This document shows, piece after piece, positions 34,401 through 37,400 of a stretch of 64,000 bases of DNA. This stretch comes from Mycobacterium sp. Root135 (GTDB lineage Bacteria > Actinomycetota > Actinomycetes > Mycobacteriales > Mycobacteriaceae), in the NCBI RefSeq assembly GCF_001426545.1, contig NZ_LMEZ01000008.1, positions 166,889-230,888 of the forward strand. Direction: 5' to 3'. A program made the translations under genes and the position numbers. The notes under the pieces were generated by a model. That model was given only the letters and a program-made list of their open reading frames with translations. It made no database searches and was not told the origin of the DNA. Each line of letters opens with the position of its first letter. Position 1 is the stretch's first letter.

Positions 34401-37400
34401 CTGGCCGACGGGTATCTGCACCGGCACGGGCTCACTGCGCAGAGCTTCGTGGCCAATCCCTTCGAGGACGGCACCAGGATGTACCGAACCGGTGACGCCG
34501 TGCGCTGGCGTCGCGACGGGGCGCTGGAATACCTGGGCAGAACAGACGACCAGATCAAACTGCGTGGGGTCAGGATCGAACCCGGCGAGATCGAAACCGT
34601 TCTGGGTGCCCACCCGGCGGTGTCCTCGGCACGCGTCGTGGTTCGCGGTGACCTGCTGGTCGCGTACTACCTGCCCGCGGACGGCGCGGCGACGCCGGAC
34701 ACCGATGCGCTGCGCAAGCACGCGCTCGAATCCCTTCCGATTCACATGGTGCCGTCGGCCTTCGTCGAGCTCGCGGCCTATCCGCTGACGCCCAGCGGCA
34801 AGCTGGACCGCAAGGCACTGCCGGAGCCGAACGTAGCCTCAGGACCCAGTCGGCCGCCGGAAACCGTTGCACAGCAGCGACTCTGTGAACTGTTCGGCGA
34901 CGTCCTCGGCGTGCCGGTCGACAGCGTGGATGCGGACTTCTTCAGCCTCGGCGGGCATTCGCTGCTGAGCATCCGGTTGGTCAACCGAGTGCGCGCGGCG
35001 CTCGGCGTCGAGCTGTCGATTCGCGACGTCTTCGACGCCCCAACGGTCGCCGCACTGGCTGCCCGCGTGGAGTCCGGCCCGACGTCACCGTCGTCCCGAC
35101 CGGAGCTCGTCGCGTCCGCCCGACCCGAATGGCTTCCGGTCTCACCGGCGCAGGAGCGCCTGCTGATTCTGGACCGGCTCGGCGAGACCGGGGTGGCGTA
35201 CAACTACCCGCTGGTCTTCGGCGTCCACGGGGCGCTGAACCTCGACGCACTTCGGGACGCCCTCGGCGACGTCGTCGACCGGCACGAATCCCTGCGCACG
35301 GTGTTCGTCGAGCACGACGGAGGGCTCTGCCAAAGGGTTCTGCCGCTCGGGACGCGCGTGTCGCTGGACGTCGTCGACTGCGACGACTCGCGATTGGCCG
35401 AGCAGGTCGCCGAGGCCACCGGGCACAGGTTCGACCTCGGTGTCGAGATTCCGTTGCGGGTCAGCGTATTCCGCACGGGTGTCGACGACGCCACGGTCGT
35501 GCTGCTGATGCACCACATTGCAACCGACGAGTGGTCGGACGCGCCGTTCATCGCCGACCTCAACCGCGCGTACGCCGCCAGGGTGTCCGGTGACGTAGCG
35601 GAGTTGCCCGCGTTGCCGGTGCAATACGCCGACTACGCGCTGTGGCAGCGGGAGCTGCTGGCTGAGACCGGTGCGGAGCAGCTGGAGTTCTGGCGCGCTG
35701 CGATGGCCGACGCGCCCGACGAGCTCACCCTGCCGGCCGACCGCTCCCGCCCGGCGCGGCCAAGCGGGTCGGGCGGCACGCTGCAGGTCGAGTTGCCCAC
35801 CGACGTCGTCGTCGCGCTTCAGCAGCTGGCCGGCGAACGTCAAATGAGCATGCTGATGGTCCTGCACGCGGCGGTGGCGGCCCTCCTGCACCGCCTTGGC
35901 GCCGGCGACGACATCGTGGTGGGCACCCCCGTCGCGGGTCGCGACGAGGCCGCGCTCAGCGACCTGATCGGCTTCTTCGTCAACACCGTCGTCCTGCGCG
36001 CGGACGTGTCGGGCAATCCCACCTTCGACGAGCTGCTGGCCAGGGTCCGGACCGCGGACCTGGCGGCCTTCGCACATCAGGACATGCCCTTCGAGCGGCT
36101 GGTCGAGGATCTGAACCCACCGCGAGTCGCGGGCCGCAATCCACTCTTCAACGTCTTCATCGGCTATCACCGTGGCGACGGTGAGGACGCCGAGATGTTC
36201 GGTCTGCCCACCACGTGGCGCGAAACCACGGTCACCACTGCGATGTTCGATCTCGGATTCACCCTGATAGACGAGGGTGTCGATGGCCAGTCGACGGTGC
36301 TGGCCGAGTACGGCTCCGACCTGTTCGACGAGTCGTCGGTGCACACCCTCGCGCAGCGCCTGGTGAGCCTGCTCGGCAGGCTGGCGGCCGAGCCCGCGCG
36401 TGCCGTTGGTGCCGTCGAGCTGCTCCAGGAGGGTGAGCACGACGAGGTAATCGTCGGCCACAACGCCACCGACCACGACGTGTCCGCGGCGGACCTCGCC
36501 TCGACGGTCTCGCTGCAGGCCAGTCGGACACCGTCCGCAACGGCGGTGCGCCACGCCGGCGGTGAGTTGACCTACCTCGAGCTCGACGAGTGGTCAGACC
36601 GGTTGGCGGCGAAACTGATCGGCGACGGTGCCGGACCTGGCGCCGTGGTGGGGGTGTCCCTGCCGCGGTCGGCCGAACTGGTCGTCGCGCTCGTCGCGGT
36701 GGCGAAGACCGGGTCTGCCTTCCTCCCGCTCGATCCTGAGTATCCGGCGGATCGGTTGGCGTTCATGGTCGGCGACGCCGAACCGGCAGCGGTGCTGGAC
36801 GACCCGGCAACGGTCCTGGCCGTGCGGGATGCGCCCGCGCCGGCCCACCTCCCCGACGTCGACCCGGCGTCGTGGGCGTACGTGCTCTACACCTCCGGCA
36901 CGACGGGCCGCCCGAAGGGCGTCGCGGTGCCGCACGCGGGAATCGCGAACCGCATCGCGTGGCTGCAGGACGCATACCCACTGGGGTCCGAGGACCGGAT
37001 GCTGGTGAAGACCCCGATCAGCTTCGACACCTCGGTTTGGGAAGTGTTCTGGCCGTTGAGTGTTGGTGCCACGTTGGTGCTGGCCCGCCCGGGCGGGCAC
37101 CGCGAACCCAGGTACCTGGCCGACACGATCGTCGCCGAACGGGTCACGGCGGTGGACTTCGTGCCGTCGATGCTCGAACTGTTCCTCGAGGAGCCGCTGG
37201 CCGCGCGATGCACGTCCCTGACCCGGGTGACCGTCGGCGGCGAGGCGCTGTCGTCCGAACTGGCCAACCGGTTCGCCAGCACTTTCGACGTGCCGTTGCA
37301 CAACCTCTACGGGCCCACCGAGGCGTCGGTGGACGTGCTGGGGTGGACTGCCGACGGTGGACCCGTGGCGTTGGGCGTGCCCGGCTGGAACGTGCGCACC